From positions 1 through 5,790 of the forward strand of contig JAGDMB010000178.1 of NCBI GenBank assembly GCA_017860375.1: a stretch of DNA of 5,790 bases, read 5' to 3'. The position numbers and the translations under genes are program-made. Positions within the stretch are counted from its first letter, which is position 1; each line of letters begins with the position of its first letter. The DNA is from Bacteroidota bacterium. GTDB taxonomy: Bacteria; Bacteroidota; Bacteroidia; Bacteroidales; UBA10428. The notes under the pieces were generated by a model, which worked only from the letters and a program-made list of their open reading frames with translations, ran no database searches and was not told the DNA's origin. This document shows, in pieces, positions 5,491 through 5,790 of the stretch.

Positions 5491-5790
5491 TTAATTACCG
5501 ACATAATCCCTGCGTACAACAAATTTGATGGCAATGGGAAATTTCTGTGCCGCAAGCAGCAAAGCCTCCTTTGCTATTTCAAAAGGAACTCCGTCAGCCT
5601 CGATAAGAATTCTGCCGGGCGTTACCGGTGCGACAAATCCTTCGGGAGCACCTTTTCCTTTCCCCATACGTACTTCAGCAGGTTTCTTCGTGATGGGCTT
5701 ATCGGGGAATATACGTATCCATATCTGACCTTCACGTTTCATGTGGCGTGCATCGGCCTGACGGGCTGCCTCAATTTGTCGTCCGGTTAT
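5491..5790 (-). CDS. rplP: 50S ribosomal protein L16 (5' end cut by window edge)
   Basis: L16 organises the A-site and peptidyl-transferase region of the large subunit and touches the elbow of tRNA. The frame is open to the window edge and gives 99 residues. By comparison with E. coli L16 (136 residues) about 40 N-terminal residues are outside the window. An internal ATG at 5742 is not the true start, because the conserved sequence ITGRQIEAARQADARHMKRE continues upstream of it. Landmarks are GQIWIRIFPDKPITKKP (21-37), the signature RMGKGKGAPEGF (41-52) and GVPFEIAKEALLLAAQKFPI (67-86). The Arg of RMGKGKG corresponds to E. coli Arg81, which is hydroxylated there by an oxygenase. The gene ends 12 bases before rpmC, its standard S10-operon neighbour. 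Confidence 0.98.
   Translation of the reverse strand: MTGRQIEAARQADARHMKREGQIWIRIFPDKPITKKPAEVRMGKGKGAPEGFVAPVTPGRILIEADGVPFEIAKEALLLAAQKFPIAIKFVVRRDYVGN

Noticed and set aside
5491..5742. L16 taken as a complete 83-residue protein from the internal ATG
   Set aside because: Conserved L16 sequence (ITGRQIEAAR) continues upstream in frame to the window edge, so the gene is cut by the edge and does not start there.
1..5790. A hidden new system, mobile element, CRISPR array or RNA gene in the window
   Set aside because: Essentially every base lies in, or within 28 bases of, a conserved ribosomal-protein or secY gene in canonical order. I saw no repeats of array type, no transposase or integrase sequence, no tRNA-like cloverleaf and no terminator hairpin with a T-run.

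Overview
The window is one uninterrupted block of ribosomal-protein genes plus secY, all read from the minus strand. It is the end of the S10 operon running straight into the spc operon. In transcription order (high to low coordinates) the genes are rplP (L16, missing its start), rpmC (L29), rpsQ (S17), rplN (L14), rplX (L24), rplE (L5), rpsN (S14), rpsH (S8), rplF (L6), rplR (L18), rpsE (S5), rpmD (L30), rplO (L15) and secY (missing its C-terminal third). This is the classical bacterial order with nothing inserted, lost or broken.

The organism is most likely a member of the Bacteroidota. The protein sequences resemble that phylum, for example the L29 segment NHAITPLDNP, the L30 end ATPQILGMVEKV and the L16 stretch KPAEVRMGKGKGAPEGF. 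S14 is the long, zinc-independent form. Most genes lack a Shine-Dalgarno sequence and have AT-rich leaders, which is a known trait of the phylum. Base composition is moderate, in the mid-40s % GC by eye. Genus and species cannot be read from this window.

Packing is very tight. Intergenic gaps run from a 1-base overlap (rplX/rplE, TAATG) to 28 bases (rpsN/rpsH), so there is no gene-free stretch to describe. I saw no internal terminator and no room for a sizeable promoter region. Twelve of the 13 visible stop codons are TAA; only rplO uses TGA. All 14 products serve translation or membrane protein export: large-subunit proteins (L5, L6, L14, L15, L16, L18, L24, L29, L30), small-subunit proteins (S5, S8, S14, S17) and the translocon channel SecY. 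Co-transcription would keep their amounts matched.

I found no undescribed system. The most notable observations concern translation signals: strong GGAGG motifs precede only rplF and rplE. The other observations are the 2-base S17/L14 junction, a likely mis-callable start of L24, and the absence of space for a dedicated S8 operator between rplX and rplE.
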